This document shows positions 42,112 through 51,131 of a DNA stretch of 64,000 nt, piece by piece. The notes beneath the pieces were generated by a model that was given only the letters and a program-made list of their open reading frames with translations, was not told the DNA's origin and searched no databases. Within the stretch, counting starts at the first letter, position 1. Each line of letters starts with the position of its first letter. Both the position numbers and the translations under genes were made by a program. The stretch comes from Candidatus Coatesiibacteriota bacterium (GTDB lineage: Bacteria > RBG-13-66-14 > B26-G2 > JAUVZD01). The DNA lies in NCBI GenBank assembly GCA_030602715.1, contig JAUVZD010000009.1, positions 67,284 to 131,283 on the forward strand. Reading direction: 5' to 3'.

Positions 42112-43044
42112 CTACATTACCGACAGGAGCACCGCCTTCGCTGTGTGCAATCTGTTCTCCGCCTGCGAGAATATGGCGCTTCTGGGGTGGCGACTGACAT
42201 CGTAGGTCAGCTCCTCGCCGTAGTGTGCCGGCAGGCAGTGTAGAAGTATAGCCTGCGGGGCGGCTTTGGCGAATAATTCCTCGGTTACTTGTAGTGCGGA
42301 GAGGGCTTTTACCCTCTCTTTCGCTTCCTTCTCCTGCCCCATTGAAGCCCACACATCGGTATAGACAACATCGGCGTCGGCTACCGCCCTCTCCGGCTCG
42401 TAAATAACCTCCATCCTGGCGCCGCTCTCTTTAGCCAGTTCATCCGCTTTCTTTACTATCTCCTTGGCGGGTTCGTAGCCCTGGGCACAGCAGACGGTTA
42501 CAGAACAGCCCAGTATCGCTCCCCCCAGCATCAGTGAATGGGCTATATTGTTGCCGTCGCCGAGGAAGCACAAGCGCTTTCCAGCGATTGTCCTCAGTTT
42601 CTCCTTTATGGTCATGAAGTCCGCCAGCCCCTGCATGGGGTGTAGCAGGTCGGAGAGACCGTTTATCACCGGCACGGCGGAGTGTTCGCAGAGTTCCTCT
42701 ATCTTGGAGTGTTCAAAGACCCGAGCCATGATGATGTGGCACATAGAGGAGAGGACGATGGCTGTGTCCTCAATGGTCTCTCGTTCCCCCAGGGCGATAT
42801 CGGTCGGCGCCAGGTAGATTGCCCTGCCCCCCAGGTCGTTCATGGCTACTTCAAAGGAGACCCGGGTGCGCAGGCTGGGTTTTTCAAAGATCATAGCCAT
42901 GGTCAGGTTCTCCAGGGCGTCATCAATGTTGCCGATGTAGCGTTCCTGTTTCAGGCGCAGGGAGAGGTCAATGAGCTGTTCCAGCTCCTCGCGGGTGAAG
43001 TCGGCAAGGCTGGCAAAATGTTCACCTCGCAAATCAACGGACAT
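42112..43044 (-). CDS. argF: Ornithine carbamoyltransferase
   Basis: A 310-residue transferase that makes citrulline from ornithine and carbamoyl phosphate. Carbamoyl-phosphate site 'FEKPSLRTRVSFE' (here S-L-R-T-R where S-T-R-T-R is most common), 'HPMQGLADF' (H-P-x-Q), 'GDGNNIAHSL' and the catalytic 'LHCLPAHYGEE' (H-C-L-P) are all present; 'DVWASMGQEKEAKER' is the ornithine-binding SMG loop. The ATG at 43044 lies seven bases after AAAGGAG and gives the family N-terminus; an open frame continues 25 codons upstream. No other arg genes are adjacent. Confidence 0.93.
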   Translation of the reverse strand: MSVDLRGEHFASLADFTREELEQLIDLSLRLKQERYIGNIDDALENLTMAMIFEKPSLRTRVSFEVAMNDLGGRAIYLAPTDIALGERETIEDTAIVLSSMCHIIMARVFEHSKIEELCEHSAVPVINGLSDLLHPMQGLADFMTIKEKLRTIAGKRLCFLGDGNNIAHSLMLGGAILGCSVTVCCAQGYEPAKEIVKKADELAKESGARMEVIYEPERAVADADVVYTDVWASMGQEKEAKERVKALSALQVTEELFAKAAPQAILLHCLPAHYGEELTYDVSRHPRSAIFSQAENRLHTAKAVLLSVM

Positions 43045-43115
43045 CCTTGGGCTCCTTTCAGGCTTATCTTTTGACACGACAAATTGACCAAATTTAGCAC
43101 GGAGGGAGGTGTCGG

Positions 43116-44813
43116 TCAAGGGGAATCTATAGAAGAAAGTGAAAGCTTCTCCTCGCTCATTGCCAGGAGCGGGGTATTTGCGCCGATACGCCAGATGATG
43201 ACTGCTCCCTCGCTCCCGGCGCCGGCGTGAAAGGTCCAGGAGCGATAGAGTTCGGCGCTGGAGCTGAAGAGGATGACACCGGCAACAGTCCTGTGGAGAC
43301 GACTTACAATTATATATTCGTGATGGTGATAATAAGAGCCGTCTGCGGGGAGTTTCTGGTTGAAGAGAGCTACATCGGCGATGTGGGTTATGCCTTGCTC
43401 TTTCAGATATTCACCGAGCTCACCCAGCCTCAGCCTCTCCTGATATTGGTAGTTGTTGACCAGACCATCCAGATTGACCACCCGCCGGGCGCAGAAGTAG
43501 GAGAAGATGCCGGCATCGTTTGCGCCAATTACCGCATCCGACGGTAGATGGAGTTCTGCCCACTTTGCTGTCTGGTATGCCTGACCATACCAGCGATATT
43601 GGGCGGTGTGGTATTTCTGCCAGCATCCGTTGACGGCGCTTCCCATGATGACTATCAGCATCAACCATGGCGCGGTCGCTCCCCGCACCGCCATTCCACT
43701 GCGCAAGCCCCAACGGCGCATGCCCTCTGCGACTGCGGCGATTACCAGTGCGCAGGGGAGAAGCAGTAGGGCGTAGCCCATATTGTTGAACTGCAGGTCG
43801 GTGTAGATCAGACCGTCCAGGTAGCGCAGAACGCCGACAGCGGAGAAGACAGCCAGGAGACGGCGGGAGCCTTTGGTTTTCCGGATGCCAATTCCGAGGG
43901 GGATTTGCCGGCGAGCGTTACTAATGAGAAAGATGACGAGCCAGATGGTGAGTATTATCGCCCCCACAAAGTATAGAGGTAGAGCGGTGATGAGGGTGCC
44001 CTTCTCCGCCCAGGGGAGTATGTTCTGATGTTTGATGGCGGCACTTATGGTCAGTATATGTCCGAAGGTTATACAACTATATGTAAGATAAGGCACAGAG
44101 AGGATGATGAGGGGGGAGGCGATGAGCGACGCTTTTTTAAGGAAGCGAAGAGGATGGGGGAAGCGTGCGCCGAGCCAGCGGATGAGCAACAAGCCGAACC
44201 AGCATATTCCTAAGAGAGCCGCCTCCAGACGGGCTAAAAAGATTAATCCCAGGAATAATCCGCAAACGAAGTCGTCCCGGTGATATTCACTGGGGTTAAG
44301 GAGCTTCTCGGCACGCCTTTGCGCCCAGAGGAGGAAGGCGGAGGAGAGCGCCAGAAGCAGCCCCGCCTCCATTCCGGAGAGGAAGAATGCCAGGGAGGCT
44401 GGTAGGGCGAAGACCGAGGCGGTTATGGGACCAGCTAATCCGCCGAAAGCCCGCTGGGAGAAGAGGGCGGTGAAGACTATGGTCAGCGCCAGAAGCATAA
44501 GCTCCAGCGCTAGAACCACTCGCACCGTCAACTCGGGATTTCCCTGGGTGAGCCGGGCTACCGGCACCAGTGCTATCTGCCACAGGGGGTGGAAGCCGTT
44601 GGTGGGGTTGATGCCATCAAAGGTGGCGCCCCTCCCTTGGGCGATATTTTCGGCAATCTTGAGGTAATAGAAACCGTCGTCCTCCATAAAGCCCAGCAGG
44701 TGTTCTGTGGGTAAGGTGAGGAGGAAGACGCCGTAAATAATCACAGCACATAAAATGATGGCGGTAATTATTGTCCGCGTTGTGGGATGGGGTTTCTTTT
44801 GCTTATCGGTCAT
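43116..44813 (-). CDS. GT-C type membrane glycosyltransferase-like protein
   Basis: A 565-residue polytopic protein with about eleven transmembrane helices. After the first helix comes 'GFMEDDGFYYLKIAENIAQGRGATFDGINPTNGFHPLW', with an E-D-D acidic pair in the first periplasmic loop, the hallmark of GT-C enzymes that use polyprenyl-phosphate sugars. The C-terminal about 150 residues are periplasmic ('IGANDAGIFSYFCARRVVNLDGLVNN'), also typical. The sugar and acceptor are unknown. It is upstream of argF (71 bases) on the same strand and after the SDH operon terminator. Confidence 0.8.
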   Translation of the reverse strand: MTDKQKKPHPTTRTIITAIILCAVIIYGVFLLTLPTEHLLGFMEDDGFYYLKIAENIAQGRGATFDGINPTNGFHPLWQIALVPVARLTQGNPELTVRVVLALELMLLALTIVFTALFSQRAFGGLAGPITASVFALPASLAFFLSGMEAGLLLALSSAFLLWAQRRAEKLLNPSEYHRDDFVCGLFLGLIFLARLEAALLGICWFGLLLIRWLGARFPHPLRFLKKASLIASPLIILSVPYLTYSCITFGHILTISAAIKHQNILPWAEKGTLITALPLYFVGAIILTIWLVIFLISNARRQIPLGIGIRKTKGSRRLLAVFSAVGVLRYLDGLIYTDLQFNNMGYALLLLPCALVIAAVAEGMRRWGLRSGMAVRGATAPWLMLIVIMGSAVNGCWQKYHTAQYRWYGQAYQTAKWAELHLPSDAVIGANDAGIFSYFCARRVVNLDGLVNNYQYQERLRLGELGEYLKEQGITHIADVALFNQKLPADGSYYHHHEYIIVSRLHRTVAGVILFSSSAELYRSWTFHAGAGSEGAVIIWRIGANTPLLAMSEEKLSLSSIDSP

Positions 44814-44856
44814 TTTTGCAAGTATAACACTTGAGGGTGGAAAAGATGATATAAAA

Positions 44857-44886
44857 AAACCGGCGGAGATTATCCGCCGGCTTTTT
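44857..44886. terminator. Bidirectional intrinsic terminator
   Basis: CCGGCGGA (44860-44867) and TCCGCCGG (44873-44880) around GATTA, with Ts on the minus side (seven) and CTTTTTG on the plus side. It ends the leftward succinate dehydrogenase operon. Confidence 0.9.
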
Positions 44887-44900
44887 GCTTTAGTTTAGGC

Positions 44901-45638
44901 TTAATCCCGTCCGCTGGGCTCGTTGTAAGCCAGGTAGCGGTGCACCATGCGCCGTTGTAGAGACTTTATTGACCCGGTGGGATTGATCTTTTTGGGGCAG
45001 AGCAGTTGGCAGTTGTAGATGGTGTGGCACTTCCACAAGCCGTGTTCTGTGTCTATCAGGTCCAGCCGCTCAAAGTCAGCGGAATCCCGGGAGTCGGCGA
45101 TGAAGCGCTCAGCCTTTAGCAGGGCGGCAGGTCCCAGGTATTCCTCATCGGTGGCGGTAACTGTGCAGGATTGGGTGCATATTCCACACAGGGTGCAATC
45201 AATTATCAGGTCCAGGTTGGCTCGCTCATCGGGAGACTGTGTGTATTCAGCATTCTCCTGTGCCGGTTTTCCGGCGATAAGCCAGGGTTGGATGTAGCGA
45301 TATTTATCCCAGAATTTGGTCATGTCGGTTATCAGGTCCTTGGCGATGGGCAAGTTCGCCATAGGTCGTAATACAACCGACCCCCTGGAGACATGGGAGA
45401 CCTGGGTCTCGCAAGCCAGGCGGTAGCGACCGTTTATGTGCATGGAGCAGGAGCCACAGACCCCAGCCCGACAGGCATTGCGGAAGGCTAGAGTGCCGTC
45501 CAAGTTATACTGGATGTAGAACAGCCCGTCCAGGATGGTCATCCCCTCTTGATAGGGAACCCGGAAGGATTGGTAGTGGGGTTTGCGGTCCTTTTCGGGG
45601 TCGTAGCGGAGTATTTTGAAGGTGTATTCTTTTCTCAT
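44901..45638 (-). CDS. sdhB: Succinate dehydrogenase / fumarate reductase iron-sulfur subunit
   Basis: A 245-residue electron-transfer subunit of complex II. The [2Fe-2S] site is C56-x4-C61-x2-C64 with C76 ('CRAGVCGSC...LACE'), the [4Fe-4S] site is 'CTLCGICTQSC', and the [3Fe-4S] site is 'CHTIYNCQLLCPKKINP'. The ATG at 45638 lies nine bases after AAAGGA; the ATG at 45647 would abut the ribosome site. It is the last gene of an operon with SdhA, SdhC and SdhD. Whether the enzyme oxidises succinate or reduces fumarate cannot be told from sequence. Confidence 0.95.
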   Translation of the reverse strand: MRKEYTFKILRYDPEKDRKPHYQSFRVPYQEGMTILDGLFYIQYNLDGTLAFRNACRAGVCGSCSMHINGRYRLACETQVSHVSRGSVVLRPMANLPIAKDLITDMTKFWDKYRYIQPWLIAGKPAQENAEYTQSPDERANLDLIIDCTLCGICTQSCTVTATDEEYLGPAALLKAERFIADSRDSADFERLDLIDTEHGLWKCHTIYNCQLLCPKKINPTGSIKSLQRRMVHRYLAYNEPSGRD

Positions 45639-45658
45639 TTTTCTCATTCCTTTCCGGG

Positions 45659-47392
45659 TTAGTATTTTCGTTCCTTGGGCTCCCACAAGCCCATGGTGAC
45701 CTCGCCGTATTCAATGCGGGGATGCTCGTCCTCCAGGTAGCAGAGGGTGTGTTTCAGCCAGTTGGCGTCGTCGCGCTTGGGATAGTCGTTTCTGAAATGG
45801 GAGCCCCGGCTCTCCGTGCGGTTGAGGGCTCCGGCAACCGTGCATTCGGCGGCATCCAGGTTTCCGCCCAAATCCATGATGTTATACAACCCGAAGTTGA
45901 AGATTCTGCTTCCACCGGAGCCGGGGAATGCCACCTGCTTGAAGCGTTCTTTGAGTTTCTGTATGGTGGAGAGTGCCTCGCTTAACTGCTCTTCATCGCG
46001 GAAGATAAACACCTTCTCCGTCATAGTGTTCTCCATTGTCTCCTTTATCTCCGCAAAGGATTCTCCCTCTGTGCGCCCCTCCATTTCGGAGAGTTCCTTC
46101 TCCACCCTGGCTTCAGCCTCCTCAAAGGCTTTGCTCTTTTTGGCGGCACCGGCGGTGGTGATATATTCAGCCATTGCCCTTCCGCCGATGGCTCCGAAGA
46201 CGATGGTCTCCAGCAGGCTGTTTCCTCCCAGGCGGTTGGCACCGTGAACGGAGATGCAAGTGCACTCGCCGGCGGCATAGAAGCCGGGGAGAACGGTGGC
46301 GCAGTTCTCATCGGTGGAGATTCCGCCCATTGTATAATGTTGACCGGGCTGAACCGGCAGGGGTTCTGTTATGGGGTCCACGCCGGCAAAGTTCATGGCG
46401 ATATCTCTGATGCCGGGCAGGCGGGCCATAATCTTCTTCTCCCCCAGGTGGGTCAGGTCAAGATGGAGGTAGTTCTTTCCGCCGATTCCCCTTCCAGCCA
46501 GCATCTCTTTAGCCATGTTGCGGGAGGTTATGTCCCTGGGTGATACCTCCATAGCCACCGCTGAATCCGGATAGTTTGCCAGGAAGCGCTCTCCCTGGTC
46601 GTTGGTCAGGAAGCCTCCCTCGCCACGACAGCCCTCGGTCATCAGTATGTTGGAGCCGTATAGGGTTGTGGGGTGGAATTGGACGAACTCCATATCTTTA
46701 AGCGGGACGCCATTTCGGTAAGGAATAGCCATACCCAAGCCGGTGGAGATGAGGGCGTTGGTGGTGTTGGCATACATCTTACCTGCACCCCCGGTGGCGA
46801 ACATAACCGCATCGGCACGGAAGACCTCCAGCTTTCCGCTGGCCATCTCCGTAGCCACAACGCCCACACATCGTCCCTCGTCAATGACCAGGTCAATTAC
46901 GAAATATTCATCGTAGAAGACGAAGTTTTCCCGCTCGCTCGCTTGCTCCAGTTGCACCGCCTTTTCGTAAAGGGTGTGCAGGAGGACATGCCCGGTCTTG
47001 TCGGTAGCGTAGGCGGTGCGAGGATAGCCCGCCCCGCCGAAGGGACGCTGGGCGATGAGGCCCTCGTGGGTGCGGCTGAAGGGACAACCCCAGTTCTCCA
47101 TCTCCCGGATACGTAGGGGAGCCTCCTGGGTCATCTTCAGTGCCGCCGGTTGGTCGGCAAGGTAGTCGGAGCCTTTAACCGTGTCAAAGGCGTGCTTTTC
47201 CGGGCTGTCCGCCTTGCCCCGGGGATGATTCCCTAAGGCGGCGTTTATCCCTCCCTGAGCGGCAAGCGAGTGGGAACGAACGGGATGAACCCGGGATAGG
47301 ACGGCGACCTTTATGTTGTTCTGGTTTAGCTCCACCGCAGCCCTGAGCCCGGCCAGTCCAGCTCCGATGATTATTGCTTGATGGTATTTCAT
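45659..47392 (-). CDS. sdhA: Succinate dehydrogenase / fumarate reductase flavoprotein subunit
   Basis: A 577-residue flavoprotein. The FAD site 'IIIGAGLAGLRAAVEL' opens the protein; the covalent FAD histidine is H41 in 'RSHSLAAQGGINAA'. Active-site motifs include 'ENWGCPFSRTHEGLIAQRPFGGAGYPRTAYATDKTGHVLLHTLYE', 'FVQFHPTTLYGSNILMTEGCRGEGGFL' and 'HGANRLGGNSLLETIVFG'; the C-terminus has 'SRGSHFRNDYPKRDD'. The ATG at 47392 lies seven bases after AAAGGAGG. It works with SdhB and the two membrane anchors upstream. Confidence 0.97.
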   Translation of the reverse strand: MKYHQAIIIGAGLAGLRAAVELNQNNIKVAVLSRVHPVRSHSLAAQGGINAALGNHPRGKADSPEKHAFDTVKGSDYLADQPAALKMTQEAPLRIREMENWGCPFSRTHEGLIAQRPFGGAGYPRTAYATDKTGHVLLHTLYEKAVQLEQASERENFVFYDEYFVIDLVIDEGRCVGVVATEMASGKLEVFRADAVMFATGGAGKMYANTTNALISTGLGMAIPYRNGVPLKDMEFVQFHPTTLYGSNILMTEGCRGEGGFLTNDQGERFLANYPDSAVAMEVSPRDITSRNMAKEMLAGRGIGGKNYLHLDLTHLGEKKIMARLPGIRDIAMNFAGVDPITEPLPVQPGQHYTMGGISTDENCATVLPGFYAAGECTCISVHGANRLGGNSLLETIVFGAIGGRAMAEYITTAGAAKKSKAFEEAEARVEKELSEMEGRTEGESFAEIKETMENTMTEKVFIFRDEEQLSEALSTIQKLKERFKQVAFPGSGGSRIFNFGLYNIMDLGGNLDAAECTVAGALNRTESRGSHFRNDYPKRDDANWLKHTLCYLEDEHPRIEYGEVTMGLWEPKERKY

Positions 47393-47406
47393 TTGGCGAA
47401 CCTCCT

Positions 47407-47808
47407 TTAGCGGGCTTGGATGAAGCTGTAGGGTAGCTCGGGCAGGAACCAGAAGAGGCTGGCTACAGCGATGATTAGGAAGATGATGAAGAAGAACCAC
47501 CAAAGGGCTCTCTGCTTGCTGGTGATGGGCAGGAAGTCAGTTAAGAGAAGGCGCAGACCGTTCAATCCGTGGATTAAGATGCAGAGCAGAAGCAGATATT
47601 CGCCGATGTGGAAGAGAGTTGTGTTGTAGAGCTCAAAGGCGTTTTTTAAGGCTTCAGCACCCTCAAAGGCATGGGAGAGAGACCACAGGTGAATGAACAG
47701 ATATATCACCAGGATTATGCCGGTTACTCGGTGGAGGATGAAGGTGAACATCCCTTGATTGGGGTTCAGCTTCATCTCCCTAAAGTAGCGGAAGTATCTC
47801 TGTATCAT
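47407..47808 (-). CDS. sdhC: Succinate dehydrogenase membrane anchor (SdhC-like)
   Basis: A 133-residue protein with three transmembrane helices. 'FTFILHRVTGIILVIYLFIHLWSLSH' carries the H-R-x-T-G motif of SdhC and 'LLCILIHGLNGLRLLLTD' contains the likely haem-ligating His and the H-x-x-N-G-L-R quinone-site pattern. It lies between the SdhD-like gene and sdhA. With its partner it anchors complex II and passes electrons to quinone. Confidence 0.85.
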   Translation of the reverse strand: MIQRYFRYFREMKLNPNQGMFTFILHRVTGIILVIYLFIHLWSLSHAFEGAEALKNAFELYNTTLFHIGEYLLLLCILIHGLNGLRLLLTDFLPITSKQRALWWFFFIIFLIIAVASLFWFLPELPYSFIQAR

Positions 47809-47820
47809 CGCACGCCTCCT

Positions 47821-48207
47821 TTACGGTGAGGGAACGGGGTTGATGGAGACGGGGGATGATACAGCCACCAGACGGGTGAGGATGAGGAAGCCTAATACGG
47901 TGATGGCAATGCCCAGAATCCAGAAGATGAAGGTCCACCCTCTGCGAGCTTTGCGGGAGATGCCCAGATCGCAGATGACCGTATAGATACCGTTCAGGGC
48001 GTGGTAGGTTACCGCGGCTAGCAAGGTGAAGTCAAATATCTGCCAGCCGATACTGGTGATGCGGGTGACCATGGTGTCTATCAGCTCGGTTTTGACCGAG
48101 ATGTAATAGTGCACTACCATAAAGTGAACCACTACCCCGATGAAGATGTAGACCGCGGTGATTCTCTGCATAAGCCAGGACCACACGCCGGTCTTGGTGA
48201 TGTCCAC
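47821..48207 (-). CDS. sdhD: Succinate dehydrogenase membrane anchor (SdhD-like)
   Basis: A 128-residue protein with three transmembrane helices. 'WSWLMQRITAVYIFIGVVVHFMVVHYY' matches the SdhD 'R-x-T-A' helix, and 'VTYHALNGIYTVICDLGIS' gives the second haem-ligand His and D-L/Y motif. The GTG start lies seven bases after AAAGGGGG. It is the first gene of the operon, so the order here is D-C-A-B if the C/D assignment is right; the two anchors are similar in size and could be swapped. Confidence 0.8.
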   Translation of the reverse strand: MDITKTGVWSWLMQRITAVYIFIGVVVHFMVVHYYISVKTELIDTMVTRITSIGWQIFDFTLLAAVTYHALNGIYTVICDLGISRKARRGWTFIFWILGIAITVLGFLILTRLVAVSSPVSINPVPSP

Positions 48208-48310
48208 TTGGATGCCCCCTTTGAAAGAATTGATGAAATTTCTGGATGGAAAGATTGCCCCAGCACCTGGAGAGTCCAGAGCGCTGAGATTGTGAAATTT
48301 TTAATAGGTT

Positions 48311-48339
48311 AAATTAACATAGAAGGGGGGCTGTGTCAA
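48311..48339 (-). promoter_or_regulatory. Promoter of the succinate dehydrogenase operon
   Basis: Minus strand TTGACA (48334-48339), 17 bases, TAATTT (48311-48316), giving a leader of about 100 bases before the GTG of sdhD. Confidence 0.75.
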
Positions 48340-48367
48340 GGGGGGAAAGGGGGAGTTTATATATTGA

Positions 48368-48394
48368 AAGAAACCGCCCCCGAGATGGGGGCGG
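48368..48394 (-). terminator. Intrinsic terminator of the secreted-protein operon
   Basis: CCGCCCCC (48374-48381) and GGGGGCGG (48387-48394) around GAGAT; on the minus strand followed by TTTCTTTC. Confidence 0.85.
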
Positions 48395-48420
48395 GGTGGT
48401 TATTTCTGCTGGTGGCTTGC

Positions 48421-49353
48421 TTAGAACTTGGAGATGGTCAACAGTCCGTCTTCATTGGCGTAGGCGATGTAGGTCTTTCCGCCGGTGATGCAGACATCTA
48501 CGCCTTTGCAACCGTCAACGGTGATGGTCTCCTTGCGCACCGAACTGGCGTCGGCTGTGGAGGAGACATTAAAGGTATTCATGAAGATGTAATTGGTATC
48601 CTCGGAAGCCCACACCACACAAAGCTCTCCATTGGCGGAATAAGTGCATGCGGGAGACAGCTTGGTTTTCTCCTCCAGCTCGGTGTCGTGGTAGCCGATG
48701 ACATTTATCTCCCCGCCGGTATACTGCAGGGCGAAACAGGTGATGTGGACCTTGTCCTTGTCACCCCTCCAGACTACCGTGGCTAAATCACCGAAGATGT
48801 CAAGTGATGCCTCTGATTTTGCCTCCAGCTCGTTGTAGCGTATATCGCACAGGTTGTTGTAGGCGCCGATTTGGTCTATGTTGGAGCCTATAAGTGTAAC
48901 CCCGGGTTTTTTACTGGATATCCAGGTGTTTACCACATAATCATCCCAGCCGGCTACCGAGGGACCGTATTCGGCTGAAGGACTATACTCGGTCGTTCCG
49001 ACAAGATTGAAGTCGGTGTTAAAGAGGACGATCTTGACGTCGTCATCTTCGGTGGTAAAGGCGAGGATCAGCTTATCCCACAGGAATCCACAGTCGGGCT
49101 TGTCATTGGTGGTATACATTATGTCGGCGGAGGTTTGCCAGACTATTACCTGTCCCCCGGCGGTTACCAGTTTAACCTTGCCGAAGAGGATGTCCTTATC
49201 CTTGTCGGCGTAGGCGACATAGAAGTTGCCGTCCGTGGTGGTGATGCTCGGTCCCTTTACCACCTCAATGTCCGAGGTGTATTTGATGTCGGCAAGAGCC
49301 GGACCGGCCAGGATAAGTCCACCAATTAATACTGCTGATAGAATCATTCTCAT
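48421..49353 (-). CDS. Secreted propeller-like protein
   Basis: A 310-residue exported protein (signal peptide 'MRMILSAVLIGGLILAGPALA'). About six beta units of the form 'x-x-Y-V-A-Y-A-D-x-D-x-D-I-x-F' ('NFYVAYADKDKDILFGK', 'DKLILAFTTEDDDVKIV', 'GELCVVWASEDTNYIFM', 'KTYIAYANEDGLLTISKF') suggest a sialidase-like beta-propeller. It resembles the 49,989-50,978 gene product in blade sequence ('LYLAYADNDGAVHIIPF'), so the two are probably distant paralogues. Third gene of a leftward operon; function unknown. Confidence 0.7.
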   Translation of the reverse strand: MRMILSAVLIGGLILAGPALADIKYTSDIEVVKGPSITTTDGNFYVAYADKDKDILFGKVKLVTAGGQVIVWQTSADIMYTTNDKPDCGFLWDKLILAFTTEDDDVKIVLFNTDFNLVGTTEYSPSAEYGPSVAGWDDYVVNTWISSKKPGVTLIGSNIDQIGAYNNLCDIRYNELEAKSEASLDIFGDLATVVWRGDKDKVHITCFALQYTGGEINVIGYHDTELEEKTKLSPACTYSANGELCVVWASEDTNYIFMNTFNVSSTADASSVRKETITVDGCKGVDVCITGGKTYIAYANEDGLLTISKF

Positions 49354-49392
49354 AACCTTTCCCCTTTCTCTACTCTATTTGAAAGATGGATG

Positions 49393-49953
49393 CTACTCAA
49401 CTTTGAATTCGCCTTCCGTGAAATCATGTAGTTCAACATCGCCGAAATCCGGTTCACTGGATAGGAGCTCAACCCGCTTTATATACTTTAACCCCTTGGG
49501 GTGATTGTATTTGCGGTCCAGATTTACCACATACATCTCCAGCCCCACCTGCTTCAAACCTTTGTCCAGGTCCCTTTCTTCGGGGATGCCATAGACAAAG
49601 AGCGAATGACCGCTTTTCCAGGAGGAGGTGGATTCGGCTTCTATAATTTCTCCCTGGGAGGTGGCTATGGTCATCCCCCGGCGTCCGTGGCGCTCAAACC
49701 AGGATATATCCCCAAGATTCAATTGATAAGCTACTCCCACCTCCTCGTCAAGCACCCACAGGAAGCTGGAATCAAAGATGAAGGTCCCCTCTATCACCGC
49801 GCCGTCCTCCAAGTATATTCGAGCCTCCGCCCAGAATCCATAGTCGTTGTAATCATAGGAGAAGTAGTCCCAATAGTATGCTCCCCAACTCAAAGCGGTC
49901 AGGGACAGGAGAAGTGGAAGGAGGACGAAAGATATTTTTTTCACTTTTTTCAT
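49393..49953 (-). CDS. Secreted hypothetical protein
   Basis: A 186-residue exported protein (signal 'MKKVKKISFVLLPLLLSLTALSWGA'). The mature part has an aromatic start ('YYWDYFSYDYNDYGFWAEARIYLEDGAVIEGTF') and beta strands where 'ARIYLEDGAVIEGTFIFDSSFLWVLDEE' looks like an SH3/Sm-like barrel. No family recognised. The ATG at 49953 follows AAAGGAAACT; an open frame extends 14 codons upstream. It is the middle gene between two propeller-like paralogues and probably acts with them. Confidence 0.6.
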   Translation of the reverse strand: MKKVKKISFVLLPLLLSLTALSWGAYYWDYFSYDYNDYGFWAEARIYLEDGAVIEGTFIFDSSFLWVLDEEVGVAYQLNLGDISWFERHGRRGMTIATSQGEIIEAESTSSWKSGHSLFVYGIPEERDLDKGLKQVGLEMYVVNLDRKYNHPKGLKYIKRVELLSSEPDFGDVELHDFTEGEFKVE

Positions 49954-49988
49954 AGTTTCCTTTTGAAGTTTCCAGCCTGAAAATCCGC

Positions 49989-50978
49989 TCACCATACCTT
50001 CTGCGTGTAGGTGGTGAAGGTGGTGCGGCTGCCGGGGTTGTAGTCATCTATCCAGGAGACCCAGATGTTCCCCTTGTGTTCGTAGATATTAAAATGAGTG
50101 ACTTTCTCTCTGAATATCTTCTCCTCAGTATGGATGGTTAGAATGCCGTCGGTGGGTTCATAGGAGCGGATGTGAATCATCTCATCGGAATAGTCCACCC
50201 ATCCCAGATAGAGGACGCCCTCGTGTGTCTCCACTGCCGGTGGGCAGGAAGGAAGACCGCCATTTGCTGTGTAGGCTTTGATGTTCAAAGGGCGTTCCTC
50301 TGCCTGGATGAGGTCTATTTTGGTGCCCTTCTCCTCAATCTCAAAGGGGATTATGTGCACAGCTCCATCGTTGTCCGCATATGCAAGGTAGAGATAACCG
50401 TCAAGCACGGTGATGGAAGGGGGTAGGGAGGTGGTGAAGTCGTAGAGGGTGCGCTGAATCTTGATTTTTGCTTTACCTTTTTTGCTGACCGAGAGACAGC
50501 ATAGCCCGATATTCCCCTCACCTCCGCTGACCACCCAGGCGACAAAGACTTTCTTGCCGTAGGCGGCGACAGTTGGAGCGCTGGCGCTCTTTTCGGTAAG
50601 CACCTTATTGAAGATATAATCCAGCTCACCACTGCGAGTTAACTCAATGAAGCTTAAGCGGATATAACTGTCAGCGTCAATGAAGGCTAAGGAGAGGATA
50701 TCGCCCAAACATACAGCGGTGTTTTTCCGGGTGGTGTCGGTTAGAACCACTGAGTCTACAACCTCGGCACTACCCCCTGATTTCAGTTCCAGCAACACCA
50801 CTTTGAGGCTGAAGTCCTCTCGGGCGTATGTTGCTAAGAGCTCGCTTCCCGAGGAGATGACCGCTGGATTCTCTCCCGATTTTATCTTCAGATTGTATTC
50901 GGTAGCGGAAAGTGCCGGGGAGACCAGGAGTATAAAAAATAGGAAGACTATCACAAATGCCCTGAACTCTTTACTCAC
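49989..50978 (-). CDS. Secreted propeller-like protein (paralogue)
   Basis: A 329-residue exported protein with a signal anchor ('EFRAFVIVFLFFILLVSPALSA'). Repeated blades such as 'GDILSLAFIDADSYIRLSFIEL', 'GKKVFVAWVVSGGEGNIGLC', 'GYLYLAYADNDGAVHIIPF', 'GVLYLGWVDYSDEMIHIRSY' and 'GNIWVSWIDDYNPGSRTTF' indicate a beta-propeller. The GTG at 50978 is chosen because it lies six bases after AAGGGG and leaves a short leader from the promoter; the ATG at 51002 has no ribosome site and would lie at the transcription start. First gene of the three-gene operon. Confidence 0.7.
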   Translation of the reverse strand: MSKEFRAFVIVFLFFILLVSPALSATEYNLKIKSGENPAVISSGSELLATYAREDFSLKVVLLELKSGGSAEVVDSVVLTDTTRKNTAVCLGDILSLAFIDADSYIRLSFIELTRSGELDYIFNKVLTEKSASAPTVAAYGKKVFVAWVVSGGEGNIGLCCLSVSKKGKAKIKIQRTLYDFTTSLPPSITVLDGYLYLAYADNDGAVHIIPFEIEEKGTKIDLIQAEERPLNIKAYTANGGLPSCPPAVETHEGVLYLGWVDYSDEMIHIRSYEPTDGILTIHTEEKIFREKVTHFNIYEHKGNIWVSWIDDYNPGSRTTFTTYTQKVW

Positions 50979-51006
50979 ACCAGCCCCCTTAAAAAAATTC
51001 ATGTAA

Positions 51007-51035
51007 ATGCTATCATTTTAACACGCCCCTGTCAA
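51007..51035 (-). promoter_or_regulatory. Promoter of the propeller operon
   Basis: Minus strand TTGACA (51030-51035), 17 bases, TAGCAT (51007-51012). The start of transcription near 51000 supports the GTG start at 50978. Confidence 0.65.
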
Positions 51036-51131
51036 GACCTCTTAATTTGGAAGTTTTTCGGTCTATGTTAAACTTCGGGGGTCAATTCTTAGAAATTTGG
51101 GCGGTGTAAAATCCTCGTTTCCAATCGCCAT

